Shown here piece by piece: positions 51,457 to 60,340 of a DNA stretch of 64,000 nt (positions are counted from its first letter, which is position 1; the number at the start of each line of letters is the position of its first letter). Origin of the DNA: Crocinitomicaceae bacterium (GTDB taxonomy: Bacteria; Bacteroidota; Bacteroidia; Flavobacteriales_D; Crocinitomicaceae); assembly GCA_020635955.1 (NCBI GenBank), contig JACJYW010000004.1, positions 62,001 to 126,000 of the forward strand. Reading direction: 5' to 3'. Made by a program: the position numbers and the translations under genes. The notes below the pieces were generated by a model, which was given only the letters and a program-made list of their open reading frames with translations, did not search any database and was not told the DNA's origin.

Positions 51457-52416
51457 ATGAAAATTTTAGCAAACGACGGAATTTCTCCAGAAGGAGTTGA
51501 AGCTTTGGAAAAAGCTGGTTTTACAGTATCTACTACCAATATACCTCAAGATCAATTGGCTGCTGCAATAAATGCAGAAGGAATTGTAGGATTATTAGTG
51601 AGATCAGCTACCACTGTTCGCAAAGATCTTATTGATGCCTGCCCAGGATTAAAATTGATTGGAAGAGGTGGTGTTGGAATGGATAATATTGATGTAGAAT
51701 ATGCAAGATCAATAGGATTAAGCGTTATCAATACACCTGGTGCTTCATCACAATCTGTAGCAGAATTGGTGATGGGAGAATTATTCTCTATGTCAAGAGA
51801 TCTGTTTCATTCACATAGAATGATGCCTACGACAGGAGCTACAGATTTTGGAAAGCTAAAAAAGAGATACGGAAAAGGTCAGGAATTGAGAGGAAAAACC
51901 ATTGGGATTGTTGGATTTGGAAGAATTGGGCAGTCACTAGCTTCATATGCTCTTGGTGTAGGAATGAAAGTAAAGGCGGTAGACCTTTTTGTAGATAAAG
52001 CTTCTATTGGCGTTTATATTGAAGGTCATGGTGAAGTAGCTGTAGGGATCGATCCGGTGAAAGATTTGAATGAGATCATTGGAGAATTAGACTACATTTC
52101 ACTTCATGTTCCAAAACAAGCCAATGGAGCTGCGGTTATTGGAAAAGCAGAATTTGCAAAAATGAAAGATGGTGTTATTCTGGTAAATGCTGCTCGTGGT
52201 GGTGTTATTGATGAGGATGCATTGATCGAAGCTTTGAACTCTGGAAAAGTTAGAGCAACAGCATTAGATGTTTTCGAAAATGAACCTAATCCAAGAGCGG
52301 ATCTATTACAGCATGAAAAAATTGGTTCGACACCTCATATCGGTGCTGCTACAGAAGAAGCTCAAGACAGAATTGGATTAGAATTAGCAGAACAGATTAT
52401 AAATCTACTTTCATAA
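51457..52416 (+). CDS. serA: D-3-phosphoglycerate dehydrogenase, short form
   Basis: SerA makes the first step of serine synthesis, oxidising 3-phosphoglycerate with NAD. The 319-residue protein has the NAD loop G-I-V-G-F-G-R-I-G-Q, the R-G-G-V-I-D-E loop with catalytic Arg, the D-V-F-E-N-E-P segment with catalytic Glu, and the catalytic His in S-T-P-H-I-G-A-A-T. It ends without ACT or other regulatory domains, so serine feedback on this form is not expected. It follows serC directly. Confidence 0.95.
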   Translation: MKILANDGISPEGVEALEKAGFTVSTTNIPQDQLAAAINAEGIVGLLVRSATTVRKDLIDACPGLKLIGRGGVGMDNIDVEYARSIGLSVINTPGASSQSVAELVMGELFSMSRDLFHSHRMMPTTGATDFGKLKKRYGKGQELRGKTIGIVGFGRIGQSLASYALGVGMKVKAVDLFVDKASIGVYIEGHGEVAVGIDPVKDLNEIIGELDYISLHVPKQANGAAVIGKAEFAKMKDGVILVNAARGGVIDEDALIEALNSGKVRATALDVFENEPNPRADLLQHEKIGSTPHIGAATEEAQDRIGLELAEQIINLLS

Positions 52417-52421
52417 TAGTA

Positions 52422-52498
52422 ATGACCATGACCCTTCGACAAGCTCAGGATGACATGGTCATATTATCAAATCTCGCGTCATGCTGAGCTTGTCGAAG
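52422..52498. repeat. Palindromic intergenic repeat (CTTCGACAAGCTCAG type)
   Basis: CTTCGACAAGCTCAG (52434-52448) is exactly inverted as CTGAGCTTGTCGAAG (52484-52498). The left half is also framed by the smaller inverted pair TGACCATG/CATGGTCA (52423-52462). It is an intergenic element of a kind widespread in Bacteroidota genomes; it occurs here between serA and rpe, and may fold when transcribed. I cannot tell whether it is mobile. Confidence 0.8.
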
Positions 52499-52520
52499 CA
52501 TTGCGATTTAAGAAAAAAAC

Positions 52521-53168
52521 ATGCCTATAATCTCACCTTCATTATTATCATGTGACTTTGCGAATATTCAAAGCGAAGTTGAAATGATCAATGCTTCAGA
52601 TGCAGATTGGTTTCATGTGGATGTAATGGATGGTTCATTTGTCCCTAACCTATCATTTGGATTACCTACGGTTAAAGCGGTATCAAAACACGCTAAAAAG
52701 CCTTTAGATGTTCATTTAATGATCGTTGAACCTGATAAGTACATCACTCATTTTGCAGACGCCGGAGCTAATTATCTAACGGTTCATTATGAAGCATGCA
52801 ATCATTTGCATAGAACAATTCAAGCAATCAAGGATGCCGGAATGAAGGCTGGTGTTGCTTTAAATCCTCATACCCCAGTTTCAGTCCTTTCAGAGATCTT
52901 AGCTGATCTTGATCTGGTACTGATCATGTCAGTGAACCCGGGTTTTGGTGGACAAACGTTCATCAAAGCGGCTATCGAAAAAGTAAGTCGATTGAAAAAA
53001 CTGATCCAGGATAAAGGTTCCAATGCTCTAATTGAAGTAGATGGAGGTGTTAATTTGCAAACTGGTGCTGAATTGCTAGCCGCCGGTGCAGATGCTTTAG
53101 TAGCCGGTAGCTTTGTTTTCAAAGCAGATGATCCTAAAAAGACAATAAAGGATCTGAAAGCTCTTTAA
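52521..53168 (+). CDS. rpe: Ribulose-phosphate 3-epimerase
   Basis: Rpe interconverts ribulose 5-phosphate and xylulose 5-phosphate in the pentose phosphate pathway. The 215-residue TIM barrel starts I-S-P-S-L-L-S-C-D-F and has the metal and catalytic residues in H-V-D-V-M-D-G-S-F-V-P-N. D-V-H-L-M-I, M-S-V-N-P-G-F-G-G-Q and I-E-V-D-G-G-V are all present. It ends A-G-S-F-V-F-K. Full length and typical. Confidence 0.96.
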   Translation: MPIISPSLLSCDFANIQSEVEMINASDADWFHVDVMDGSFVPNLSFGLPTVKAVSKHAKKPLDVHLMIVEPDKYITHFADAGANYLTVHYEACNHLHRTIQAIKDAGMKAGVALNPHTPVSVLSEILADLDLVLIMSVNPGFGGQTFIKAAIEKVSRLKKLIQDKGSNALIEVDGGVNLQTGAELLAAGADALVAGSFVFKADDPKKTIKDLKAL

Positions 53169-53362
53169 TTTATGCGTCATCTACTAAGCATTCGTAAATT
53201 TTGACAATGCAGTGAGCGTAAAAGCTCCGGTCGATTTTCCAACACCAGAATATGGGCGATCGTTGGAAAATATTTGGAGCTTAGTGAACGAATTGATCAA
53301 AATAGAATGTGTGTAGCGGACGCTAGCCTTTTTTTGTTCTTTTTTGTGCAATGGCAAAAAAG
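53169..53362. repeat. Composite intergenic palindrome region
   Basis: The gene-free stretch after rpe holds a strong imperfect hairpin: AAGCTCC (53222-53228) with GGAGCTT (53276-53282) and ATTTTCCAAC (53234-53243) with GTTGGAAAAT (53262-53271) around an 18-base loop. Weaker outer pairing involves ATTCGT/ACGAAT. A short GC palindrome (TAGCGGACGCTA) and T-tract follow, then CTTTTTTG/CAAAAAAG (53339-53346, 53355-53362). The rest, to 53491, shows nothing I can assign. Confidence 0.65.
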
Positions 53363-53491
53363 TACGACATGAATGGACCTACTAAAAGTTAAAATTCTGT
53401 TATAGGCTAGTTAAAGAGTTGTTAAAGCTTGATTTTCAAGCAGCCTAAAAATTTCATGATCCGTTTTTCGGGAAATCAAACATCCAATATC

Positions 53492-54142
53492 ATGAAATCA
53501 ATAATGCCTCTAATCCTTGGGATTTCCATCCCTACTCTATCAGTTTGTCAGGATACGAATTCAACGAAAGAACCTTCTGTAACAACTGAAATCACTACGC
53601 AACCTAACAACTTTTTAAGTATAAAAGATTGCACTGCCTTCTTCCCTTTCCCAATAGATATTCCGGGTTGTATCATTCCAATGCCTCCTCCTCAGATTAT
53701 TTTTCCATGGGAAGAATGGATCATAGGTTCCATATATGTCCAATATATGCCCATTCAAAGGGCTGCAGAACCCGTAGAATCATGTTTCGGTTATTGCGAA
53801 GCATCTAATTTTTGTTACGAAACCATTCAAACGGATAACATGATCATCATCAATCTTCTCGCGTATGAAGATGTCACCATTGAAATGAAATTGAATCGAT
53901 TGAATGACAAATCGAAACAAATTGTTGCTTATCCTCTCATTTCTTCACCATTAAAATTCAAAGCAGGATACTATAGTTTAGAACAACAATTGAAACATAT
54001 TCCTGATGCCACTTTTGTACTTAAAATGAAAGTGAACGGAGAGTTGATCACCTCAAGAATACAATCAAGATCCGAAGATAAATTATGGAAAGTTGATAAA
54101 ACCTGCATCTCTAAAATGAACCTTTTGGACCCAGTGTTGTAA
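53492..54142 (+). CDS. Secreted protein of unknown function
   Basis: The ATG at 53492 gives about 216 residues with a signal peptide (M-K-S-I-M-P-L-I-L ... S-V-C-Q, about 18). A Pro- and Ile-rich segment (I-P-M-P-P-P-Q-I-I-F-P-W) and a pair of Cys (S-C-F-G-Y-C) lie in the middle. A beta-rich C-terminal third follows. It precedes the Cys-motif/T9SS gene by 20 bases and may be cotranscribed. No family is recognised. In-frame starts at 53456 and 53429 (TTG) are less likely because the signal would lie inside. Confidence 0.6.
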   Translation: MKSIMPLILGISIPTLSVCQDTNSTKEPSVTTEITTQPNNFLSIKDCTAFFPFPIDIPGCIIPMPPPQIIFPWEEWIIGSIYVQYMPIQRAAEPVESCFGYCEASNFCYETIQTDNMIIINLLAYEDVTIEMKLNRLNDKSKQIVAYPLISSPLKFKAGYYSLEQQLKHIPDATFVLKMKVNGELITSRIQSRSEDKLWKVDKTCISKMNLLDPVL

Positions 54143-54162
54143 TCCAATAAAAACAATGAGCT

Positions 54163-55062
54163 ATGATTAATATTCCAGATCCATGTCAAGAAGACTTCAG
54201 CAAAATGACTCCTACAGAGAGAGGAGCTTTTTGTCAAAAATGTGAAACAGATACTTTTGATTTTAGACATCTCAGCAATGATGAGATCAATAGGATCATA
54301 CTAAAACATAAAGGGCAGCACATTTGTGGGCGCATCAACCAAAGTCAATTGGAAGAATTGAATGCAGGTTTTTTACAATGGAAAAATCAGACTAATCATA
54401 CCTTTCAAAGCAAATTTTTATTGGCCTGTGTTATTGCATTTGGATTAACACTCTTTAGTTGTTCAACAGAAGAAAAACCTGTTATACAGCAAATGAATCA
54501 AATTGAAATGACAAAGAATATCCATCCGCAATTGAACTTTATCAATAAAGATTTTCAAATTGAAAATATTGATCTTTTGGATTATGTGATAGAAGAGCTC
54601 ACTCCATTTACCTGCAACTTTGGCAATGTGGAACTGGCTGGAGATATAGCTATTGATCAGGAATATCAAGAATACACTGAAACGCATTATATGACCGCAG
54701 GTATGATCGCATATGACCCTAATTATGTAAACTATGTTGAAGAGATTCAAGTAGACACTACTGATGAATCAATTCTTGCACCTCCTATTACAATTGATCC
54801 GCGAGTTTTTGAAGCTAAAGCGTATCCTAATCCTACCCAATCTCAAAGCACAGTTGCTTTAGACATTGAAAAGGAAGGGCAATTTGATATTAAACTCTAC
54901 AACATAAATGGTCAGCTGGTTAGAAATATACATTCAGGAGTTTTAACGTCCGGCAGGCAACAATTTGAAATTGATATGTATGACCTGAACTCAGGAATGT
55001 ACTTTGTCAAGATCATCTCTCAAGGACAAAATGAAACCTTGAAAATTCAAAAAGTAAATTAG
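54163..55062 (+). CDS. Cys-motif membrane protein with internal membrane segment and T9SS-type sorting domain
   Basis: This 299-residue protein has three parts. Residues 1-70 form a soluble domain with ordered cysteines (I-P-x-P-C ... G-A-F-C-x-x-C ... H-I-C-G-R), suggesting metal binding. A membrane segment with a lipobox-like end (L-F-S-C-S) lies near residues 86-104. The rest is acidic and ends in a type A sorting domain (A-Y-P-N-P-T-Q-S, N-S-G-M-Y-F-V-K). It has no N-terminal signal peptide, so T9SS export is not obvious; the N-terminal domain is probably cytoplasmic. A paralogue lies at 63335. Function unknown. Confidence 0.78.
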   Translation: MINIPDPCQEDFSKMTPTERGAFCQKCETDTFDFRHLSNDEINRIILKHKGQHICGRINQSQLEELNAGFLQWKNQTNHTFQSKFLLACVIAFGLTLFSCSTEEKPVIQQMNQIEMTKNIHPQLNFINKDFQIENIDLLDYVIEELTPFTCNFGNVELAGDIAIDQEYQEYTETHYMTAGMIAYDPNYVNYVEEIQVDTTDESILAPPITIDPRVFEAKAYPNPTQSQSTVALDIEKEGQFDIKLYNINGQLVRNIHSGVLTSGRQQFEIDMYDLNSGMYFVKIISQGQNETLKIQKVN

Positions 55063-55098
55063 GCAATACAACCGTCAAGTTGTTTTTTCATGAATAGG

Positions 55099-55132
55099 AA
55101 GACCTTTTACCATTTGGTGGAAGGTCTTTTTT
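55099..55132 (+). terminator. Rho-independent terminator after the Cys-motif gene
   Basis: AAGACCTT (55099-55106) pairs with AAGGTCTT (55121-55128), extended by ACC/GGT (55109-55111/55116-55118), and leads into a T-run. It also shows that the CDF transporter cannot start at 55090. Confidence 0.88.
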
Positions 55133-55146
55133 GTACTTTTATTTTC

Positions 55147-56034
55147 ATGGGACACGATCATCATCACCATCACCATGCTTCAAAAAACTTAAGAACTGCT
55201 TTCTTATTGAATTTAGCGTTCACTGTTTTTGAGATCATTGGCGGATTATATGTTAATTCTGTGGCCATAGTATCAGATGCTGTTCACGACCTTGGTGATA
55301 GTCTTTCTTTAGGAACGGCGTGGTATCTTCAAAAGAGATCAAACAAAGAGGCAACACATGATTTTTCATACGGCTACAAAAGACTTTCACTCCTGGCAGC
55401 TCTGATCAATAGTGTTGTTCTAATAGCTGGTAGCATCTACGTGATCACAGAAGCTATAGATCGATTGATCCATCCTGAATCTTCAAACGCAACCGGAATG
55501 CTAATTTTCGCCTTAGTTGGAGTGGCGGTGAACGGTATAGCTGCATGGAAAATGCGTTTAGGCAAAACCATGAATGAACGTGTGATGATGTGGCATTTAT
55601 TGGAAGATGTTCTTGGCTGGATCGCCATTCTAATTGTGTCCATCATCTTACAGTTTAAGGATATTCAATACCTTGATCCTGCATTATCACTCGTGATCAC
55701 CTTGTACATATTCTGGAACGTGATCAAGCGACTTAAAGAAACACTCTTTATTTTCTTGCAAGGGCATCCCAGAGATATTGATCAGCTTCAGTTAGAATCA
55801 GAACTTGTTGCTATTACTGGAATAAATTCAATTCATCATGTACATATTTGGTCTTTAGATGGAGAACATCATGTTTTCACTGCTCATTTTATTGTAGAAT
55901 CCGGTCTAACCATTGAAGATCTTGTCAGGATAAAATCAGACATTAAACATGTACTGGTGAATCATCCATTTGACCATTATACCATAGAATTAGAATTTGA
56001 GAAGGAGCATTGCGGATTACAGGATGAATTATGA
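55147..56034 (+). CDS. Cation diffusion facilitator transporter, zinc type
   Basis: The ATG at 55147 gives about 295 residues. A His-rich N-terminus (G-H-D-H-H-H-H-H-H) precedes six membrane helices and a C-terminal ferredoxin-like domain. Both intramembrane metal sites carry H-x-x-x-D (V-H-D-L-G-D in helix 2, H-L-L-E-D in helix 5), the arrangement of zinc-selective CDF exporters. It likely moves Zn2+ (or Co2+/Cd2+) out of the cytoplasm against protons. It overlaps the macrodomain gene (ATGA). An upstream frame start at 55090 falls within a terminator. Confidence 0.93.
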   Translation: MGHDHHHHHHASKNLRTAFLLNLAFTVFEIIGGLYVNSVAIVSDAVHDLGDSLSLGTAWYLQKRSNKEATHDFSYGYKRLSLLAALINSVVLIAGSIYVITEAIDRLIHPESSNATGMLIFALVGVAVNGIAAWKMRLGKTMNERVMMWHLLEDVLGWIAILIVSIILQFKDIQYLDPALSLVITLYIFWNVIKRLKETLFIFLQGHPRDIDQLQLESELVAITGINSIHHVHIWSLDGEHHVFTAHFIVESGLTIEDLVRIKSDIKHVLVNHPFDHYTIELEFEKEHCGLQDEL

Positions 56035-56489
56035 GAGAATTAGTTGGAGATTTGATACAATTAGCGCTCGAAGGCGAGTTTGACCTCATCATTCATGGAT
56101 GCAACTGTTTTCGTAGTATGGAAGCTGGAATAGCAAAAGCAATTAAAACGCAATTTCCTGAAGCTTTTGAAGCTGATCTTAAAACCGTTTCTGGTGATTT
56201 AGAAAAACTTGGAACGATAAGCTGGGCGAAATGTCATGGATATAAAGGTGAATTAATTGTTGTCAATGCTTACACTCAATATCAATTTGCCGGTCCGGCT
56301 CCTTTAGTAGATTATGATGCCATTCGCCAATCTTTTCGCATGATCAAAGAACATTTTTCAGGACTAAAGATTGGCTATCCTAAAATTGGCGCAGGGCTTG
56401 GAGGGGGAGATTGGAAGATCATTTCTAAGATTATTGATGAGGAGTTAATAGGTGAAGATCATACTTTGATCATCTATGGTGGACAATAA
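56031..56489 (+). CDS. Macrodomain (ADP-ribose-binding) protein
   Basis: This 152-residue single macrodomain has the ADP-ribose contact region I-I-H-G-C-N-C-F-R-S-M-E-A-G-I-A-K and a glycine-rich loop K-I-G-A-G-L-G-G-G-D-W. It resembles the Poa1/Appr-1''-phosphatase-type fold. Such proteins bind or hydrolyse ADP-ribose derivatives. Coupling to the CDF gene by a 4-base overlap is clear, but a functional link to metals is unproven. Confidence 0.87.
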   Translation: MRELVGDLIQLALEGEFDLIIHGCNCFRSMEAGIAKAIKTQFPEAFEADLKTVSGDLEKLGTISWAKCHGYKGELIVVNAYTQYQFAGPAPLVDYDAIRQSFRMIKEHFSGLKIGYPKIGAGLGGGDWKIISKIIDEELIGEDHTLIIYGGQ

Positions 56490-56623
56490 AAGCCTTACAA
56501 AAATACATCCCACAATCTCCTATTTAGTTTGACTAAAGGTGAAAAACTGATTACTTATCGATTTTTTCAGGTAAGCTTTGGTTTTATTCCTCACCTTAGA
56601 TGCAGAGTGACGCTACCAAATTG

Positions 56624-59600
56624 ATGTTCGAACTAATCAATCAAAAAATAAAACTATGTCTTTTTGCTATGATTGTGCTTATAAGCTGCAACAAGCAAGA
56701 AGTAATAGATCTTGATGAAAATAAAGATCCAAATGTCGATTTGGCATTAGAAAAAGGCTATGAAATAAATCAGTTTTCAGGCTTACCAGTTAATTTGATC
56801 ATTAGTCCAAAAGGAGATACTGTTCCAACCGGAATACCATATAAAATTGTCCCTACTTTGTTATCAAATGATAGCATTAAAGCTCCCACTATTCTTAAAG
56901 CTGGGGAAGGAGAGAAAAACATTAATGAATTCAGATTATACTACTATCCTGAAAAGATTGATACGACATCAGTTTTGCTTGATTCTATAGTAAAAATACC
57001 TCTAGGCCAGGGAAATTCAGAATTTATTAAAGTTACTTCCTATGGGGATACTATTCAAACAGGTATACCTCTGATCTTAGAACCAAAAGTGTTCGAATCT
57101 AAAGCGCCAGTGGTGATCAAGGCTATGCCGCCATATTATATGGAGAATTGTTATTCAGATATTCAATCAATTGATGTTGCTCAAGGTTTAAAGTCTGCCT
57201 ATATAAATGATTTTCATGAAGATGCTAATGGCAATTTGTGGTTTGTGACAGCTGGCGAAGGATTAGGCAAATATGACGGATTACATTTCTACTTCTACTC
57301 CATAGAACAGGGATTAACCACTGGAGAAGTTCGCCAAATAACAAGTGATACTGAAGGTAGTTTGTGGATGTATTCAGATGATGGTTTGATCAAATTTGAT
57401 GGTCAAAAATTTTATCAATATTCTGAAGAGGAAGGTTTTTTTGATGATCAGGGAAACTTTATAGAAAGAGATTCTTCTGGTAACATTTGGGCCGGTACCA
57501 ACAATGGTGGATTAGCCAAATATGATGGGGAGTATTTTACCTTTTACACCCCCAAAGAAGGTCTATTATCCTCAGCAGTACAGGGAATATCTATTGCTCC
57601 TGATGGAAGTCTTTGGTTTTGTGGAAGAGGTTTGACACGTTTTGATGGATCAGAATTCACCTATTATTTACCCAAATGTGGTGTAAGTCGTCCTACTGTT
57701 ACCAGCATGTTTTGCGCATCTGATGGAAGAGTCTGGTATGCCACCAGTGACGGACTCATTGAATGTCTGGACAATGATAAGATCATCAAATATGGTAAAC
57801 TGGATAATCTACCATTAACCAGCTCTTTATTCAAGAAACTATACGAAGACAGTAAAGGCAATTTATGGATTGGTACTGATATTGGCGCCTGTGTTTTTGA
57901 TGGAGAAAAGATCCAGCGTTTTACCACTCAAGAAGGACAGCACTGGCGTTCTATTTCAAGCATTCATGAAGATAAATCAGGTAACATTTGGTTGGGTACC
58001 TACGGTAGTGGCATGCACAGATTCAAAGAAAATAGCTTCTCTATGCTTACCCAATATCATGGATTAATTGAAGATGTGAATTTTGCCATTTCCGGTGATC
58101 ATGAAGGAAATATTTGGTTTGGATCAAGAGAAAGAGGTGTTGGTAAATTTGATGGTAAAACATTTACGAATTATACTGAGAAGGACGGTTTAGCTGGTGA
58201 CCGAGTTCGCTGGATCATGGAAGATTCAAAAAACAATATTTGGTTTGGAACTAATCATGATGGCGTTAGCAAATTTGATGGGGATTTCTTCACCAACTAC
58301 AATGAAGAAAGTGGTTTAAGTCATGATATCGTTAAATGTATCTTCGAAGATAAAAATGGAGAGATCTGGTTTGCGACATTCAACGGTTTAACCAGGTTTG
58401 ATGGTCAAAACTTCTATCAGTATACCTCAAAAGAAGGATTCCCTGTTCAGCAGATCTGGAGCATTGAACAGGATGAGAAAGGAAATCTTTGGTTTGCATC
58501 CAATAACTCAGGACTAGTTAAATATGATGGAAATTCATTCATTACCTACACTGAAAAAGAAGGACTCAGCACAAATCAATTGCGATCATTATTGGTTGAT
58601 GATTATGGCAATCTATGGATTGGCACCAATGATAAAGGAGTAGTAAGGTTTGACGGTGAGCAATTCGAATATGTTTCTGAGGCTCAAGGATTATGCAACA
58701 ACAAAGTCATGTCCGTCATTAAGGATGATCAAAATAACATTTGGGTGGGTACGGATCATGGATTGAGTGTGATAGAAAATGAACAGAAGGATCCAGAACG
58801 AAGAAACATCCGAAATTTCTCTTATGTGGACGGTCTGAAGGCTTTAGATTTCAATACCACAAGCGCCTATCATGATAATGAAAATAGAATGTGGTTGGCC
58901 ACCGGTAAAGGCGTTACTGTTATTAAGGCGGACTACGTTAACTTTCAATATAACAAGCCTCAAATACAACTTAACTATTTGAATATTGATGATGAGTATC
59001 TGAATTACCGAAATGATCGTGTAAAGCTGAAGTACAAAGTTGAATATGATTCAGTAGCTTCATTTTATAATTATCCCATTAATCCCACATTTGATCATAC
59101 ATTACAACATATTTCATTTCATTTCTCAGCCGTAGATTGGTCAGCACCACACAGAATTCAATACAGTTATAAATTAGAAGGCTTATATGATAACTGGAGT
59201 AATCCAACGCCAGATGATCGTGTTGATTTCAGAAATCTTGCACCTGGAAATTATGTCTTTAAGGTTAAAGCAAAAGGAGATCGTGGAGACTGGTGCGAAC
59301 CATTTGTTTACCCTTTTACTATTTCAACGCCCTGGTGGCAAACTAATGTTGCTTACGCTTTATACCTTGTTGCTTTCATTTTATTAGTATTCCTGATAAT
59401 TAGATGGAGAACTCATAATCTATCCGTTAAAAAGGAACTATTAGAAAAGAGAGTAGAATTTGCAACTCAACAATTGCGTGAACAATTTCATGAATTACAG
59501 GATAAGAATAAAGAAATTGCTGAACAAAAAGAGGAAGTTGAGAAACAAAAAGAGATCATAGAACACAACCACCAGCAGATCAAAGACAGTATTCAATATT

Positions 59601-60340
59601 CTCAGAAGATACAACATTCCTTGTTGTTATCTGCTGATGGAATTCGAATGAATTACAATAACTTCTTCTTGTTATTTGAGCCAAAGGATATCGTCAGTGG
59701 TGATTTTTATTTCTTCAGGCAATTTGGTGATGTAGATTATATCTCATGTGTTGACTGTACGGGCCATGGAGTTCCGGGAGGATTCATGAGTACTCTCAGC
59801 TATTTACTAATGGATAAGATCATTCAGGATGATTCTAAAAGTCCGGGAGAGATCATGACTGAATTGAGTGAAGAGCTCATAGCTACTTTACACCAACAAG
59901 ATCCAGATAGTATCCAGGATGGAATGGATATGTCTTTGTGTAAAATAGATCGAAAAAGGCGTACAGTAGAATTTGCAGGTGCCAGAAATGGAATGTTGAT
60001 AGCTGACAGTAACCAGATCAAACACTATTCGCCTGATTATCTTCCTGTTGGAGGTAATTACATTAAAAATGGTAAACCTATTGAACGAAATTTCCAGACG
60101 CAAACTTTTAACATTGAAGAGGGTTCATGGGTGATTCTATACACTGACGGATATGTTGAACAATTAGGAGGAAAAGATGGTTTACCAATGCGTTCAAGAG
60201 AATATGAATCGTTGATCCATCAAGCTATTCAATTAGATGACCATAATAAGATCAAGGCATTTTTATCCGAAGAATTAGAAAAATGGCAGGGAGATCAGGA
60301 GCGAATAGATGACATTTGCCTGATTGGATTCAGACTTTAA
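56624..60340 (+). CDS. Two-component-propeller sensor with SpoIIE/PP2C phosphatase output (SiaA-like role)
   Basis: About 1238 residues. A lipobox-like signal (V-L-I-S-C, Cys near 22) opens the protein. A tandem 40-residue repeat (D-T-x-x-T-G-I-P) lies near 55-165, and many two-component-regulator propeller blades (G-x-x-W-F-G-T, F-D-G-x-x-F) cover about 190-780. A Y_Y_Y domain follows near 825-890, a membrane helix near 903-928 (T-N-V-A-Y-A-L-Y) and a coiled coil. The SpoIIE/PP2C domain (from about 1015) carries the metal residues G-D-F, D-C-T-G-H-G and D-D-I-C-L. It likely dephosphorylates the SiaC-like protein encoded opposite. An in-frame ATG at 56600 is an alternative start. Confidence 0.9.
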   Translation: MFELINQKIKLCLFAMIVLISCNKQEVIDLDENKDPNVDLALEKGYEINQFSGLPVNLIISPKGDTVPTGIPYKIVPTLLSNDSIKAPTILKAGEGEKNINEFRLYYYPEKIDTTSVLLDSIVKIPLGQGNSEFIKVTSYGDTIQTGIPLILEPKVFESKAPVVIKAMPPYYMENCYSDIQSIDVAQGLKSAYINDFHEDANGNLWFVTAGEGLGKYDGLHFYFYSIEQGLTTGEVRQITSDTEGSLWMYSDDGLIKFDGQKFYQYSEEEGFFDDQGNFIERDSSGNIWAGTNNGGLAKYDGEYFTFYTPKEGLLSSAVQGISIAPDGSLWFCGRGLTRFDGSEFTYYLPKCGVSRPTVTSMFCASDGRVWYATSDGLIECLDNDKIIKYGKLDNLPLTSSLFKKLYEDSKGNLWIGTDIGACVFDGEKIQRFTTQEGQHWRSISSIHEDKSGNIWLGTYGSGMHRFKENSFSMLTQYHGLIEDVNFAISGDHEGNIWFGSRERGVGKFDGKTFTNYTEKDGLAGDRVRWIMEDSKNNIWFGTNHDGVSKFDGDFFTNYNEESGLSHDIVKCIFEDKNGEIWFATFNGLTRFDGQNFYQYTSKEGFPVQQIWSIEQDEKGNLWFASNNSGLVKYDGNSFITYTEKEGLSTNQLRSLLVDDYGNLWIGTNDKGVVRFDGEQFEYVSEAQGLCNNKVMSVIKDDQNNIWVGTDHGLSVIENEQKDPERRNIRNFSYVDGLKALDFNTTSAYHDNENRMWLATGKGVTVIKADYVNFQYNKPQIQLNYLNIDDEYLNYRNDRVKLKYKVEYDSVASFYNYPINPTFDHTLQHISFHFSAVDWSAPHRIQYSYKLEGLYDNWSNPTPDDRVDFRNLAPGNYVFKVKAKGDRGDWCEPFVYPFTISTPWWQTNVAYALYLVAFILLVFLIIRWRTHNLSVKKELLEKRVEFATQQLREQFHELQDKNKEIAEQKEEVEKQKEIIEHNHQQIKDSIQYSQKIQHSLLLSADGIRMNYNNFFLLFEPKDIVSGDFYFFRQFGDVDYISCVDCTGHGVPGGFMSTLSYLLMDKIIQDDSKSPGEIMTELSEELIATLHQQDPDSIQDGMDMSLCKIDRKRRTVEFAGARNGMLIADSNQIKHYSPDYLPVGGNYIKNGKPIERNFQTQTFNIEEGSWVILYTDGYVEQLGGKDGLPMRSREYESLIHQAIQLDDHNKIKAFLSEELEKWQGDQERIDDICLIGFRL

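Noticed and set aside
55090..55146. Upstream start of the CDF transporter at 55090
   Set aside because: The stretch contains the terminator hairpin of the preceding gene, and the His-rich start at 55147 is typical of the family.
56600..56623. Longer start of the PP2C sensor at 56600
   Set aside because: Not excluded, but the ATG at 56624 puts the lipobox cysteine at the usual distance of about 22 residues.
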